From positions 1-64,000 of the forward strand of contig JAKLHY010000020.1 in assembly GCA_022709905.1 (NCBI GenBank): a stretch of DNA of 64,000 nucleotides, read 5' to 3'. The stretch comes from Verrucomicrobiota bacterium (GTDB lineage Bacteria > Verrucomicrobiota > Verrucomicrobiia > Limisphaerales > UBA1319). The position numbers and the translations under genes were made by a program. Positions 17,694-26,700 of this stretch are shown piece after piece. The first letter of the stretch is position 1. Each line of letters opens with the position of its first letter. The notes under the pieces were generated by a model. It was not told the DNA's origin. It searched no databases and saw only the letters and a list, made by a program, of their open reading frames with translations.

Positions 17694-19209
17694 GGCCGCA
17701 ATAGGACAGGTTGAAACTCTTGTTGCAGAGCGGAAAATCCGAGATCTGTTGATCGCGCAAGGCCATCGCCAATCCCATCCAATTGTGGAAGGACGGATCC
17801 ACAATCTTGTAACAGGCAATCCGGCCCTGGCTGTCTGTGATGGCCACGTGGCAGATCTCCCCTCGCCAGCCCTCCGTCATAGATACCACCGCCGCGTCGG
17901 GTTTGAAGGGGCCCGGGCGGGTCTCGACCGATCCGGCCGGGATCGTTCGCAGCTGTTCCTGGATGAAGGTCAAGGATCGCTGGATCTCGAGCCATCGCAC
18001 GTAGGCGCGGGCGTAAACATTGCCGGTCGGATAGGTGGACACGGGAATCTGCGCGAAGCGATACAAGCCGAAGGGAAACTCGCGGCGAACATCCCGCTCG
18101 ATGCCCGAGGCGCGAGCCGCAACTCCCACGAGTCCGAGTTGCTGGCAAAGGGCGGCCGGCAGGACGCCTGCGTTTTCAAAACGGGCACGGACTGAGGACG
18201 TGTCCCAGAGCAGAGTGACCGCGCTCGTCACATCGCGGCGAGCCTGAATCAGGCGTTCCTCCAACTGTCGAACGCGATCGGCATCGACATTGAAACTGAT
18301 GCCGCCGGGGCGGATCCATCCCCTGCCAAATCGGCTCCCGCACAGCAGCGCGGTCATGTTGAGGAAATCGCCCCGGATCCGGCCGCAATAGGAAGCGGTC
18401 GGGAGATAACCGACATCTCCCGCCAAAGCGCCAAGATCTCCGGTGTGGTTCGCCAAACGTTCGAGTTCCAGGGCAATCGCCCGCAGCACCTGCGCGCGCG
18501 CCGGGACGCGACACCCGGACAAGGCTTCCGCCGCCTGGCAATAAGCCGTGGCATGACCGATGGTGGTATCCCCGGCCGCGGTCTCCATGAGGAAAAGCGT
18601 CCGGCGGCCGGGCCCGCCTATTAGGGCCCGTTCCACCCCGCGATGCTGGTAGCCCAAGGAGATCTCCAGATGAAACACCTGTTCCCCATGGCATTGAAAA
18701 CGGAAATGACCCGGCTCAATAATGCCCGCGTGCACGGGGCCAACCGCCACTTCATGCGCCTCCCGGCCTTCCATCCCAAAGAAATTCGCGACAGACGGTT
18801 CCGGAGGTTTCTCGCCCTTGCGACCCCAGACATCCGGTTTGTCCCGGTAGGCCCGATGGAATCTCAACGGTTTAAGCCAGGGGTGACCTTCAGGTTTGAT
18901 CGCCCACTGTTCCGCCAACTCGCGCTCAAACCAGTGCGCCTGCGCGCAATCCGGGGTCAGCGAGGGATATCCACCCTCGACCTCCGTGGCCAACCATTCC
19001 AGAGATCCCGCCTGATCATCGGCCAGCAACACATGCAGGATCACCGGGCGCCCCCCGCCCGGCCCCTCCCCGAACAATGCCGCCATTCGCATGCCTGCCG
19101 TCGTTCCCGCAAGGATACGGGTGCGAAACTCCGATAGCGCCAGCCGGGGGATATCGTTTCTCCGGCTGCATTGGGCGTTGTGAAGAATCAATGGTTTCTG
19201 TGTCGACAT
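17683..19209 (-). CDS. Large subunit (NuoCD/HyfG-like) of an Ehr complex, without NiFe ligands
   Basis: 508 residues. The N-terminal part is NuoC-like and the remainder NuoD/HycE-like, with VGPVHAGIIEPGHFRF and the GYQHRGVER motif. The site that holds the first CxxC pair in [NiFe] hydrogenases here reads TTIGHATAYCQAAEAL. The C-terminus, which should carry DPCxxC, reads CNKSFNLSYCGHDL. Both CxxC pairs are therefore absent and hydrogen turnover is unlikely; this is the hallmark of energy-converting-hydrogenase-related (Ehr) proteins. It starts at ATG 19209, overlapping the stop of the upstream HyfF-like gene by one base (TGATG). The electron donor is unknown. Confidence 0.88.
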   Translation of the reverse strand: MSTQKPLILHNAQCSRRNDIPRLALSEFRTRILAGTTAGMRMAALFGEGPGGGRPVILHVLLADDQAGSLEWLATEVEGGYPSLTPDCAQAHWFERELAEQWAIKPEGHPWLKPLRFHRAYRDKPDVWGRKGEKPPEPSVANFFGMEGREAHEVAVGPVHAGIIEPGHFRFQCHGEQVFHLEISLGYQHRGVERALIGGPGRRTLFLMETAAGDTTIGHATAYCQAAEALSGCRVPARAQVLRAIALELERLANHTGDLGALAGDVGYLPTASYCGRIRGDFLNMTALLCGSRFGRGWIRPGGISFNVDADRVRQLEERLIQARRDVTSAVTLLWDTSSVRARFENAGVLPAALCQQLGLVGVAARASGIERDVRREFPFGLYRFAQIPVSTYPTGNVYARAYVRWLEIQRSLTFIQEQLRTIPAGSVETRPGPFKPDAAVVSMTEGWRGEICHVAITDSQGRIACYKIVDPSFHNWMGLAMALRDQQISDFPLCNKSFNLSYCGHDL

Positions 19210-20690
19210 CAAGCACCTCCCAGCAATGCCGCCACTTCATGAAGGAACGATCGCAATGAAGCCGGTAAATACACGCCCAAAGCCAGAACCAGGGTTCCCA
19301 ATAAGGCCGGAGGGTACTGGCGGCACCACGGCAGACGTTCGATGCCGGCCTGCGGATCCGAATCGGGCGCGCGCTGGGCCATCCTCAGAAACGCCGTGGC
19401 CATCCCGATGAAGATCAAAGCCAGCAGGCTCAAATAAAGGATCGCCACCCCTTCCCGGCGCTGCTCGAACGCGGCACGCAAAATCGTGAATTCGCTGAAA
19501 AACGGCCCAAAGGGAGGGGTCCCTGTCAGGGCCAAAAATCCGGCGACCCACAGCCAGCCCGAGAGCGGCAGCCGACGGATGACTCCGCGCACTTGGGGGA
19601 TATTTTTGGAGTGATACACCGTCAGAAAATTGCCCGCCACCAGGAACAACATGCCTTTGGCCAGGCTGTGGTTCAACGCGTGAAAGACCGAGCCATATGT
19701 CCCGATCCCTCCCAGCCCCACGCCCAGCGCCAGGATCCCCATGTGCTCGACGCTGGAATACGCCAGCAGTCGCTTGTAATCAGTCTGCCCCAAAATGAAA
19801 ACCGCCGCCACCCCCATCGAAACGATCCCCAGCAAAACCAGCAGATCCTGGGCAAACGCCGCCTGCCCAGCCGCAACACAGATCTGGTAAAATCGAAGGA
19901 CGCCCAAAAACGCGCAGTTCAGCACCGCCCCCGAAAGCAAGGCCGACACCAGCGAGGGCGATTCGCTGTGCGCATCCGGCAGCCAGGTGTGCATCGGAGC
20001 CAATCCCATCTTGGTGCCGTACCCCACCAGGATCAGGATGAAGCTCGCCTTCAGCCACGGGATCTGCAGACTCGCGGCGTGCGACAACAATGGGGTGATC
20101 TCCAGACCGACCGAATGCCGTTCCGGCCCCGCCGTCAACGCTGCCACACCCAAAAAGAAATTCCCCAGCAACGCTAGGGCCAGGCCCACAGAACAGACCA
20201 GCAAGTACTTCCAGGTCGCCTCCAGCGAACGCGGATGACGATGGAAATAGATCAACCGCGCGCTCGCAAGCGTCGTGGCCTCGATCGCCACCCACAAAAG
20301 CCCCAGATGACGGCAGACGGTCACCAGAGTCATCGCCGACAAAAAGAGCAACAGACAGCCAATGAAGACGGCCTCCGGAGCATTGGTAAATAAGAAGTCC
20401 TCTTTCAAGGAAGCAGGGGAGGGCTTGGCTTCCTGCTGGAGGAATCCCCAACCGTAGACCGCCGCAATCAGAAACAACAAACTGGTGATGCTGAGAAACA
20501 ACAACCCGGCGGCATCCAGTCCCCACCAGGCGTCAGGAGCTAGGACCGGCCGGTGTGCCCACGCCCAGACGACCAGGATCGAATGCGCCAAGGCCGTCCC
20601 CACCAGCAAGCCGCGCCGAACGGCTGGCGGACGCAGAAAAAAGGCGGCCAATCCGGCAAGCGCGGGAATAAAAACAAGCGCGGCAATCAT
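19209..20690 (-). CDS. HyfF-like antiporter-type membrane subunit
   Basis: 493 residues with about 14 predicted transmembrane helices, of the NuoL/M/N and Mrp antiporter family. Proton-channel residues are visible: a Glu in LLWVAIEATTLAS, the TM7 Lys in GYGTKMGLAPMHTWLPDAH, and a later Lys in NHSLAKGMLFL. The position after the TM7 histidine region reads SALLSGAVLNCAFL, without the extra lysine seen in the HyfB-like paralogue. It sits between the HyfE- and HyfG-like genes with an overlap downstream. It should form part of the ion-pumping membrane arm. Confidence 0.88.
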   Translation of the reverse strand: MIAALVFIPALAGLAAFFLRPPAVRRGLLVGTALAHSILVVWAWAHRPVLAPDAWWGLDAAGLLFLSITSLLFLIAAVYGWGFLQQEAKPSPASLKEDFLFTNAPEAVFIGCLLLFLSAMTLVTVCRHLGLLWVAIEATTLASARLIYFHRHPRSLEATWKYLLVCSVGLALALLGNFFLGVAALTAGPERHSVGLEITPLLSHAASLQIPWLKASFILILVGYGTKMGLAPMHTWLPDAHSESPSLVSALLSGAVLNCAFLGVLRFYQICVAAGQAAFAQDLLVLLGIVSMGVAAVFILGQTDYKRLLAYSSVEHMGILALGVGLGGIGTYGSVFHALNHSLAKGMLFLVAGNFLTVYHSKNIPQVRGVIRRLPLSGWLWVAGFLALTGTPPFGPFFSEFTILRAAFEQRREGVAILYLSLLALIFIGMATAFLRMAQRAPDSDPQAGIERLPWCRQYPPALLGTLVLALGVYLPASLRSFLHEVAALLGGA

Positions 20691-20693
20691 GAT

Positions 20694-21332
20694 CTAGTCC
20701 TTCAACGACGACAGGCGGTCAGCATCGATGTGATCGAACTCGCGGTTGATGTGGAAAAGGGCAATTCCCATGACAAACACGGCCACGAGAACATCGAGCA
20801 GAACCGCGACCTCAACGAGCAGGGACACCTCCCGCATCACCCCAACTCCAAACGTGTAGACACCGTTTTCCAAAACAAGAAAACCCAGCACCTGACTGAC
20901 CGCACGACGACGCCCCACGATCAACAAAAGACCGGCTAAAATGGAAAAGACCGCCACAGGCACCAAGAGCGGCGATGCGGTCGTAGGCAATCCGGGCAGG
21001 CGCGCGCTCAGCCGCAACGCCACGGCCAGTCCCAATACCCCCGCCAGCAACGAGGTGAAATAACCGACGTAGGGATTCACCTCGCGCTCCACGTCGGCTT
21101 CGCGCAAGGCCCGAAACAGCAGCCAGGGAAACACGATCCCTTTTAACGCCATGGTTCCCAACGCCAGCGCGCCCGCCCGCCAAAAATGCCCCGGCTCATG
21201 CGCCATCAAAGGAAGCGCGGCCAGCAAAACACCCTGCAAGGCCACCGTGCGAATTGCCGCTCCCAGCCGGCCGGAGGCCAGAAGCCGCAGGTTCGTGAGC
21301 ACAATCAACACGAGGAGCAACTCAATATTCAT
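20694..21332 (-). CDS. HyfE-like membrane subunit
   Basis: 212 residues, six or seven hydrophobic helices. The N-terminus (MNIELLLVLIVLTNLRLLAS) and the late LVLENGVYTFGVGV segment resemble HyfE, itself related to NuoK/MrpC. The ATG at 21332-21330 overlaps the TGA of the HyfC-like gene in an ATGA arrangement, so translation is coupled. The open frame extends upstream to 21548, but only as a shadow of the neighbour. It belongs to the membrane arm of the Ehr complex. Confidence 0.85.
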   Translation of the reverse strand: MNIELLLVLIVLTNLRLLASGRLGAAIRTVALQGVLLAALPLMAHEPGHFWRAGALALGTMALKGIVFPWLLFRALREADVEREVNPYVGYFTSLLAGVLGLAVALRLSARLPGLPTTASPLLVPVAVFSILAGLLLIVGRRRAVSQVLGFLVLENGVYTFGVGVMREVSLLVEVAVLLDVLVAVFVMGIALFHINREFDHIDADRLSSLKD

Positions 21333-22255
21333 TTCAGCAAGAAGATCAATGCCACGGCCGCCAGCGCCCCGGCCCCGATCAGCAGTTGCGGCACCACCAA
21401 CATCCTCAACCGCGCCATGGTCGACTCGACCACCCCCACCAGCACCGCCACCCCAAATAATCCGCCCAATCCCGCCAACAAACCCAGCCACGGATTCACC
21501 GGAAATGCCGGCAGCAAAAGGTTCACACTCAAAATCCCCAATACCCATAGCTTGAGGGCCGCGCCATACTGGATAAATGCGAAGTCGGGGCCGCCGTGAT
21601 CCAGCACCATGACCTCGTGAATCATCGTCAGCTCCAGATGAGTGGCCGGATCATCCACTGGAATGCGGCAATTCTCCGCCAGCACAACCACCATCAGGGC
21701 GATCATCATCAAGGCCAGCGCGGGCCCTAATTGCGACCAATGCGCTGCCGTGAGCCCATCGAATATTTCGCTCAGTGAAAGATGATGGGTCAACCGGGCC
21801 AGGCCCGCCAGGATCAGCAACAGAGCGGGCTCGGCCAGAGCGGCAAATTGCACCTCCCGACTGGCTCCCATCCCCTCAAAACTCGATCCGGTATCCAGCG
21901 CGGCCAAGACGGTCACAAACCGCATCAGGCCCAGCAGGCCCACCAACAGAATCAGATCGCCCGTGAACGCCACCGGCGCCGGCACCCCCCCCATGGGCAC
22001 AACGAACAGGCAAAGCAAAACCGCCGCCAACCCAATGATCGGGCCCGCTCGGAATAACCAGCTCGTCGTGCGACTGTAAACCGCCCCCTTGTGAACCAGC
22101 TTCCACAGATCATAATAGACCTGGAACAGAGGAGCTCCCCGACGGCCTCCAAACAGGGCCTTGGTTCGATGGATAATCCCCAGCATCAAGGGCGACAATC
22201 CCAATGCCAGAACCGGCGGCATCCAACGAACAATCGGATCTAATGCAGCTTCCAT
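21329..22255 (-). CDS. HyfC/NuoH-like membrane subunit
   Basis: 308 residues from ATG 22255, about eight transmembrane helices. Family features are GPIIGL, LDTGSSFEGMGASREVQFAA with the acidic loop that faces the quinone or charge-transfer site in NuoH, and the ENCRIPVDDPATHLELTM segment. This subunit links the hydrophilic arm to the antiporter subunits. It overlaps the HyfB-like gene by 16 bases at its 5' end and the HyfE-like gene by 4 bases at its 3' end. Confidence 0.9.
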   Translation of the reverse strand: MEAALDPIVRWMPPVLALGLSPLMLGIIHRTKALFGGRRGAPLFQVYYDLWKLVHKGAVYSRTTSWLFRAGPIIGLAAVLLCLFVVPMGGVPAPVAFTGDLILLVGLLGLMRFVTVLAALDTGSSFEGMGASREVQFAALAEPALLLILAGLARLTHHLSLSEIFDGLTAAHWSQLGPALALMMIALMVVVLAENCRIPVDDPATHLELTMIHEVMVLDHGGPDFAFIQYGAALKLWVLGILSVNLLLPAFPVNPWLGLLAGLGGLFGVAVLVGVVESTMARLRMLVVPQLLIGAGALAAVALIFLLK

Positions 22256-24219
22256 AACAAGAGAATCAGCATCGTCAATGCGACATACAGCACATAAACC
22301 TGAACCTTGCCTTGCTGCATCCATCGCAACCGCCCCAGGTGCGCCACCAATCGTTCCCCCACCGGTTTATACAGCTCCGCATGCGCCAAGTCCGGAGTCT
22401 CGGTCGCCACCGCCGCCCGGCGGGGAAACAGTCCCTCAGGCCGCTCCAATTGGGCGCGAGCCCGCAACAGCGGATGGAACAGGTCGGTTAACGGCTGAAC
22501 AAAGGATGACGCGGTGTATTGCATCCGCGCTGTCGGTCGGGCATAACCGCAATCCCAGGTCAACGCCTCCGTAACGGGCTTGCTCGCCAACAACCCCCGA
22601 CGGGCCACAGCCAAAAGGCCCGCCAATCCCCATAACAGCAAGGCCGATAGGGTCAGCCACTGGCCCCACCCCTCAAACACCATCGAGATGCCGCCTTGTT
22701 CGATCGGTGCGCTCAGCGATCCAAGCACCCGGTCCAGCGGCGCCAGCATCAGGAAAGGCATTCCCCCAATCGCCATGCAGCCCGCCGCCAGCAAGCCCAT
22801 GGGCCACCGCATGGCCCCCGCCGATTCATGGGCCGGATGGGGAAGCGGTTGGCGGGGTTCCCCCAGAAAAATCCCGCCAAAAGCCTTCGTAAAGGTGGCT
22901 GCGGACAAACCGCTGATCAGAGCCAGGCTGCCCACAGCCAAAATTCCCGCCGCAACCACACCGATCGGCTCCGCCATGACCGCGCGAAACGCACCCAATA
23001 ACAGGAGCAGCTCGCTCAGAAAACCGTTCAAGGGCGGCAATCCGCATATCGAGGCTGCCCCAATAACAAAGACCGCCGCCGTCCAGGGCATCCGCTTGCC
23101 CAATCCACCCAGCTCATCCAGAAAACGAGTCCCCGTCGCATGAACCACACTGCCCGCCCCAAGAAACAGCAGCCCTTTAAACAAAGCGTGATTCGCCACA
23201 TGGGCCAGCGCGCCGCTAAAACCCAACACCCCCAGCACAGGATTCCCCGAGGCAATCCCCAGCAGACCAAATCCAAGCCCCATCGTGATTAATCCGACGT
23301 TCTCCACACTGCTATACGCCAGCAAACGCTTTAAATCATGCTGCGCCAGCGCAAACAACACTCCGCCCACGCCCGACAGCAAACCCACCCCCACCAGCGT
23401 CCACCCCCACCACAACGCCGGCTCCCCCAACACCCCCATCATCCTCACCAAACCGTAAATGCCAGTCTTGATCATCACCCCGGACATCAAAGCCGACACA
23501 TGACTGGGGGCCGCCGGATGCGCCTCCGGCAGCCAAATGTGAAATGGCATGAATCCCGCCTTGGTTCCAAATCCGACCACCGCCAGTAAAAACAACACCC
23601 CAGCCATACGCGGATCCCCCACCCCCAACTCGGCCCAACGCTGCATGTCCAGGGTCCCCGTCTCCCTCCCCATTAAAACAAAGAATGCCAGCAAAAAACC
23701 GGTCCCCAAATGCGTCGCCACCAGGTAAATCCAACCCGCGTCGCACACCGACTCCCGATCATCCTCAAAAGTTACCAGAAAAAAGGACGAGACCGACATG
23801 ATCTCCCAGGCGATCAGAAATAAAACCGCGTCGGCCGCCAGAATAACCCCCACCATGCTGGCCACAAGCAGGCTGAAAAAGAAACCGGCCCCGCCCACAC
23901 AATAACGATCAGACGACTTTAAATACTCGGCTCCATAAACAGCCGCCATGGCCGAAACCAACAGCAACGGAACCATAAACCAAGCCGCAAGCGCATCCAA
24001 TCGCAGCGCCAACTCCCCCATCGGCAATGATCCGCCATGCCTCCATTGCAGAACCGGCCCGCCCATCAAGACTCCTACCACCGGAATCGCCGCCAAAACC
24101 GCCCCTGTGACCACCGAAACCGAAGAGACCCAACAAACCCATCGCGGCCGACGAGACAATCCCACCGAAAACAGGCCGCCCAATACCCAGCAACCCAAAC
24201 CCGCAAACAACCAGCTCAT
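22240..24219 (-). CDS. HyfB-like antiporter-type membrane subunit
   Basis: 659 residues, about 16 transmembrane helices plus a C-terminal extension (about 560-659) ending in a final helix. Proton-path residues are present: the Glu in LIAWEIMSVSSFF, the Lys in GFGTKAGFMPFHIWLPEAH, the Lys in SGVMIKTGIYGLVR, and NHALFKGLLFLGAG. The start ATG 24219 forms an ATGA overlap with the stop of the PTS-EIIA gene; an upstream in-frame start at 24324 lies wholly inside that gene. This is the largest ion-translocating subunit of the operon. Confidence 0.9.
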   Translation of the reverse strand: MSWLFAGLGCWVLGGLFSVGLSRRPRWVCWVSSVSVVTGAVLAAIPVVGVLMGGPVLQWRHGGSLPMGELALRLDALAAWFMVPLLLVSAMAAVYGAEYLKSSDRYCVGGAGFFFSLLVASMVGVILAADAVLFLIAWEIMSVSSFFLVTFEDDRESVCDAGWIYLVATHLGTGFLLAFFVLMGRETGTLDMQRWAELGVGDPRMAGVLFLLAVVGFGTKAGFMPFHIWLPEAHPAAPSHVSALMSGVMIKTGIYGLVRMMGVLGEPALWWGWTLVGVGLLSGVGGVLFALAQHDLKRLLAYSSVENVGLITMGLGFGLLGIASGNPVLGVLGFSGALAHVANHALFKGLLFLGAGSVVHATGTRFLDELGGLGKRMPWTAAVFVIGAASICGLPPLNGFLSELLLLLGAFRAVMAEPIGVVAAGILAVGSLALISGLSAATFTKAFGGIFLGEPRQPLPHPAHESAGAMRWPMGLLAAGCMAIGGMPFLMLAPLDRVLGSLSAPIEQGGISMVFEGWGQWLTLSALLLWGLAGLLAVARRGLLASKPVTEALTWDCGYARPTARMQYTASSFVQPLTDLFHPLLRARAQLERPEGLFPRRAAVATETPDLAHAELYKPVGERLVAHLGRLRWMQQGKVQVYVLYVALTMLILLLWKLH

Positions 24220-24926
24220 TCCACCCCCCCCGTCGATCCTTCCCCTCCCGGCTTCTTCATTCCCTGACTCACCCTGCGCAGCACCTCCAATATCACCTCC
24301 CGGCTCCCTTCCCGTTGTATCCAACTCTTGAACTCCGAATCGCGCAACGCAAACACCAGCCGTGATAACAAATGCAAATGCGCGCGCACCGTCGGACTGA
24401 TCAGCGTGAACAAGACATGAACCGGTTTGCCGTCCAAGGCCCCAAATTCAATCGGATTCTCCAGAAAACATAATGTCACCATGGGCTTGGGCACATGCAA
24501 AACAATCGGATTGCGCGTATGCGGCACCGCCACCCCGTCTCCGATCCCGGTCGATTCCAACGCCTCGCGAGCTAATAACACCTGCAATAAAAACTCGCGA
24601 TCCACCTCATCCGGGACTCGCAAGACCTCCACCACACTCCTCAAAACCGATTCCTTGTCCCTACCGCCAATCCGATAGAATATTCCCCCCGCCTGCAACG
24701 CCTCAGCCAAATCCGGCAAGGGATCGCTCTCCTTGACCGGTTCACTCAAAACCTGCGGCGGCACGTTCACCCGGTTCCGCGTCGCCCATTCCAATAACTC
24801 CGCCCGATTAAAACGATACTGTCCGCTGATCCGATACGCAGGCAACCCGCCCTCGTTGATCCACCGATAAATGCTCTTCTCCGATACATTCAAGAGCTCG
24901 GCAACATTTCGAACGGTCAATTGCAT
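24216..24926 (-). CDS. Excisionase-type HTH fused to a PTS EIIA (fructose/Ntr type) domain
   Basis: 236 residues. Residues 1-50 are a MerR/excisionase-type DNA-binding domain (VAELLNVSEKSIYRWINEGG, then YRISGQYRFNRAELLEW). Residues about 72-222 are a PTS EIIA type-2 domain with the phosphorylatable His136 in GDGVAVPHTRNP. No EIIB, EIIC, HPr or enzyme I gene is in the window. It is the first gene of the Ehr operon and is coupled to the next gene by an ATGA overlap. A phosphorylation-sensitive regulator of the operon is the simplest reading, probably acting on the inverted repeat at 24960-25006; this is inference. Confidence 0.9.
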   Translation of the reverse strand: MQLTVRNVAELLNVSEKSIYRWINEGGLPAYRISGQYRFNRAELLEWATRNRVNVPPQVLSEPVKESDPLPDLAEALQAGGIFYRIGGRDKESVLRSVVEVLRVPDEVDREFLLQVLLAREALESTGIGDGVAVPHTRNPIVLHVPKPMVTLCFLENPIEFGALDGKPVHVLFTLISPTVRAHLHLLSRLVFALRDSEFKSWIQREGSREVILEVLRRVSQGMKKPGGEGSTGGVE

Positions 24927-24959
24927 GCACCCCGTCCCATATACTCTTTATTCATCTCT

Positions 24960-25006
24960 ATTGGACATTTTTGGACATTACACATCCAGAATGTCCAAAT
25001 GTCAAT
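24960..25006. promoter_or_regulatory. Inverted-repeat operator candidate upstream of the Ehr operon
   Basis: ATTGGACATTTTTGGACATT (24960-24979) faces AATGTCCAAATGTCAAT (24990-25006), an imperfect inverted repeat that itself contains direct repeats of TGGACATT. It lies 34-80 bases upstream of the HTH-EIIA start. A tandem GAGATAAAAA pair follows at 25011-25030. Operator function is inferred from symmetry and position. Confidence 0.5.
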
Positions 25007-25048
25007 AGTGAGATAAAAATGAGATAAAAAGCGATGTGTTCGTCTAAC

Positions 25049-25072
25049 AAAGGGACAGGTCATTTGTATTGA
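25049..25072 (+). repeat. Dispersed REP-transposase-type motif, copy 1
   Basis: AAAGGGACAGGTCATTTG and following bases match the motif found directly upstream of the intact REP-associated transposase (42218-42235) and, in the other orientation, at 50732-50806. It lies between the Ehr operon promoter region and the hemW 3' end. No transposase remains here. Confidence 0.6.
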
Positions 25073-25100
25073 CCATCGCCTTTACTTTAATGGGCGTGAT

Positions 25101-26267
25101 TCAAAGAAGAAACTGCTGGGCCACCCAATCGGCGCAGCGGAGTCCTCGGGCGGTCAGGCGCAAGCGATCGGGTTCATCGAAGGCCAATTCATGTTTTATC
25201 AAATCCTCAAGGGTTGCGGCCCATTCCCGGCGCAGATCGTAACCGGTGATTTGGAGGAACAGGGCGTAGGGCCAGCCTGCGGTCATCCTCAATCCGAAGG
25301 CCGCCAATTCGCCTGCGCGGCCGAGCGGGCTGAGTTCCTCGCGTTCCTCCTCCGGTCGCTGGTGGTTTTCGAGGCAAGCGCAATACCGATCGACGTCCGA
25401 CCAGTTCTTCCAGCGGATGCCGTGGAGGTAGCTGGCCGCGCTGGGTCCCAGCCCGCAGTAGGGGCCTCCGCGCCAATAGTTGATGTTATGCTGGCAGGAC
25501 CAGCGGGGAAACTCATCCAACCCCTGTAAATCATGGCGGGCAAAATTAGAGATCTCATAACGCCTGAAGCCAGCCTGTTCGGCCAGGTCAACCAAAAGAT
25601 CGTACATGTCACAGGCGAGGTCTTCATCGACGCTGAAGCGGCCGGCCTGGAGCTGTTCATACAGGGGAGTATCCTCCTCGTAAGTGACCTCGTAACAGGA
25701 CAGGTGTTCGGGTTCCAGGGCAAGCGTTTCGCGCAAGGTGGTTTCCCATTGGGCGAGGGTTTGTCCGGGAATCGCGAACATCAGATCGATATTCAGGTTT
25801 TTGAACCCGGCATTTCGCAGCAGGGCGCAGGCCGCCAGGGCATCGTTTCTGGAATGGGACCGGCCCAATCGCTGCAACAAGGTGTCGTCGAGGGATTGAA
25901 TGCCGAGTGAAAAGCGGTTGATCCCCAGTTCTCGGAGCAGAGAGACTTTATCGGAATCAAGGGTGCGAGGGTTTCCCTCGACGGTCCATTCATTCACACG
26001 GTCAAATCCCCTCCGCCGCAAAGCGGTCGCAATTCTTCGCCATTGCTCCAGATCGAGCAGCGTTGGCGTTCCGCCGCCAAAGTAGAGGGTTTGCGGCTGA
26101 AAATCGCGCTCGATTTCCTCGAGTTCGATGATCAGGGCGCGCACGTAACGTTCGAGACGATCGGGCTGGGCGATGACGGAATAGAAGGCGCAGTAATCAC
26201 ACCACCGGGCGCAGAACGGCACGTGTACATAAAGCCCTCCCGCCGGCAGATTGCGACTCAATTCCAT
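25101..26267 (-). CDS. hemW: Radical SAM heme chaperone HemW (coproporphyrinogen-III-oxidase-like)
   Basis: 388 residues from ATG 26267. The radical-SAM signature C-x3-C-x2-C appears in PFCARWCDYCAF, followed by TLYFGGGTPTLLD and NPRTLD. The HemN C-terminal domain is present (LTARGLRCADWVAQQF at the end). Proteins of this length, lacking the extra N-terminal region of HemN, usually act as heme-trafficking chaperones rather than as oxidases. A TTG start at 26300 is possible but would lack the typical opening. No heme genes are adjacent. Confidence 0.9.
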   Translation of the reverse strand: MELSRNLPAGGLYVHVPFCARWCDYCAFYSVIAQPDRLERYVRALIIELEEIERDFQPQTLYFGGGTPTLLDLEQWRRIATALRRRGFDRVNEWTVEGNPRTLDSDKVSLLRELGINRFSLGIQSLDDTLLQRLGRSHSRNDALAACALLRNAGFKNLNIDLMFAIPGQTLAQWETTLRETLALEPEHLSCYEVTYEEDTPLYEQLQAGRFSVDEDLACDMYDLLVDLAEQAGFRRYEISNFARHDLQGLDEFPRWSCQHNINYWRGGPYCGLGPSAASYLHGIRWKNWSDVDRYCACLENHQRPEEEREELSPLGRAGELAAFGLRMTAGWPYALFLQITGYDLRREWAATLEDLIKHELAFDEPDRLRLTARGLRCADWVAQQFLL

Positions 26268-26321
26268 TCCGGATGCCTCAGGGGAACGGAGTGACTGCAA
26301 CGACCCTCCGCCGATGCTTGC

Positions 26322-26540
26322 TTAGGACAGCTGGGCGCCGGCTCGTTGAACGTTTTGCGCCTTCAATCCTTTGGCGCTCTCGATCACCTCAAAAGTCACC
26401 ATATCTCCGTCATTTAGAGTTTTGTACCCTTGCCCCAGGATTGAGGTGTGGTGGACAAAAATGTCCTGATTCCCAGACTCGGGGGTGATGAATCCGAACC
26501 CTTTTTTGTTATCGAACCATTTGACCTTGCCACTGGCCAT
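26322..26540 (-). CDS. cspA: Cold-shock-domain protein
   Basis: 72 residues, a single cold-shock domain with RNP-1 KGFGFI and RNP-2 DIFVHH. It binds single-stranded nucleic acid and acts as an RNA chaperone in the cytoplasm. A strong Shine-Dalgarno AGGAGGAA lies 2-3 bases upstream of ATG 26540, rare among genes of this window. The 160-base upstream gap is large enough for the structured leader often seen in this family, but no such structure was worked out. It is transcribed alone. Confidence 0.95.
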   Translation of the reverse strand: MASGKVKWFDNKKGFGFITPESGNQDIFVHHTSILGQGYKTLNDGDMVTFEVIESAKGLKAQNVQRAGAQLS

Positions 26541-26700
26541 ACTTCCTCCTGCTGCGCGATCCTGTATCTTTCGAAGCCCGTGAAGCCACGGAAACGCCCC
26601 GCAGCAAAACCGCCTTCACTCCTTCTTCAAATTGATACATGCGCCTCAGCTTTATAAACGCGTCTACGGTAAGAAAATTCTGCGTTCCGTCAAGCTTTTT

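Noticed and set aside
17683..19209. A true [NiFe] hydrogenase large subunit
   Set aside because: Both CxxC ligand pairs are missing and no maturation genes are seen in the window, so hydrogenase activity is not claimed.
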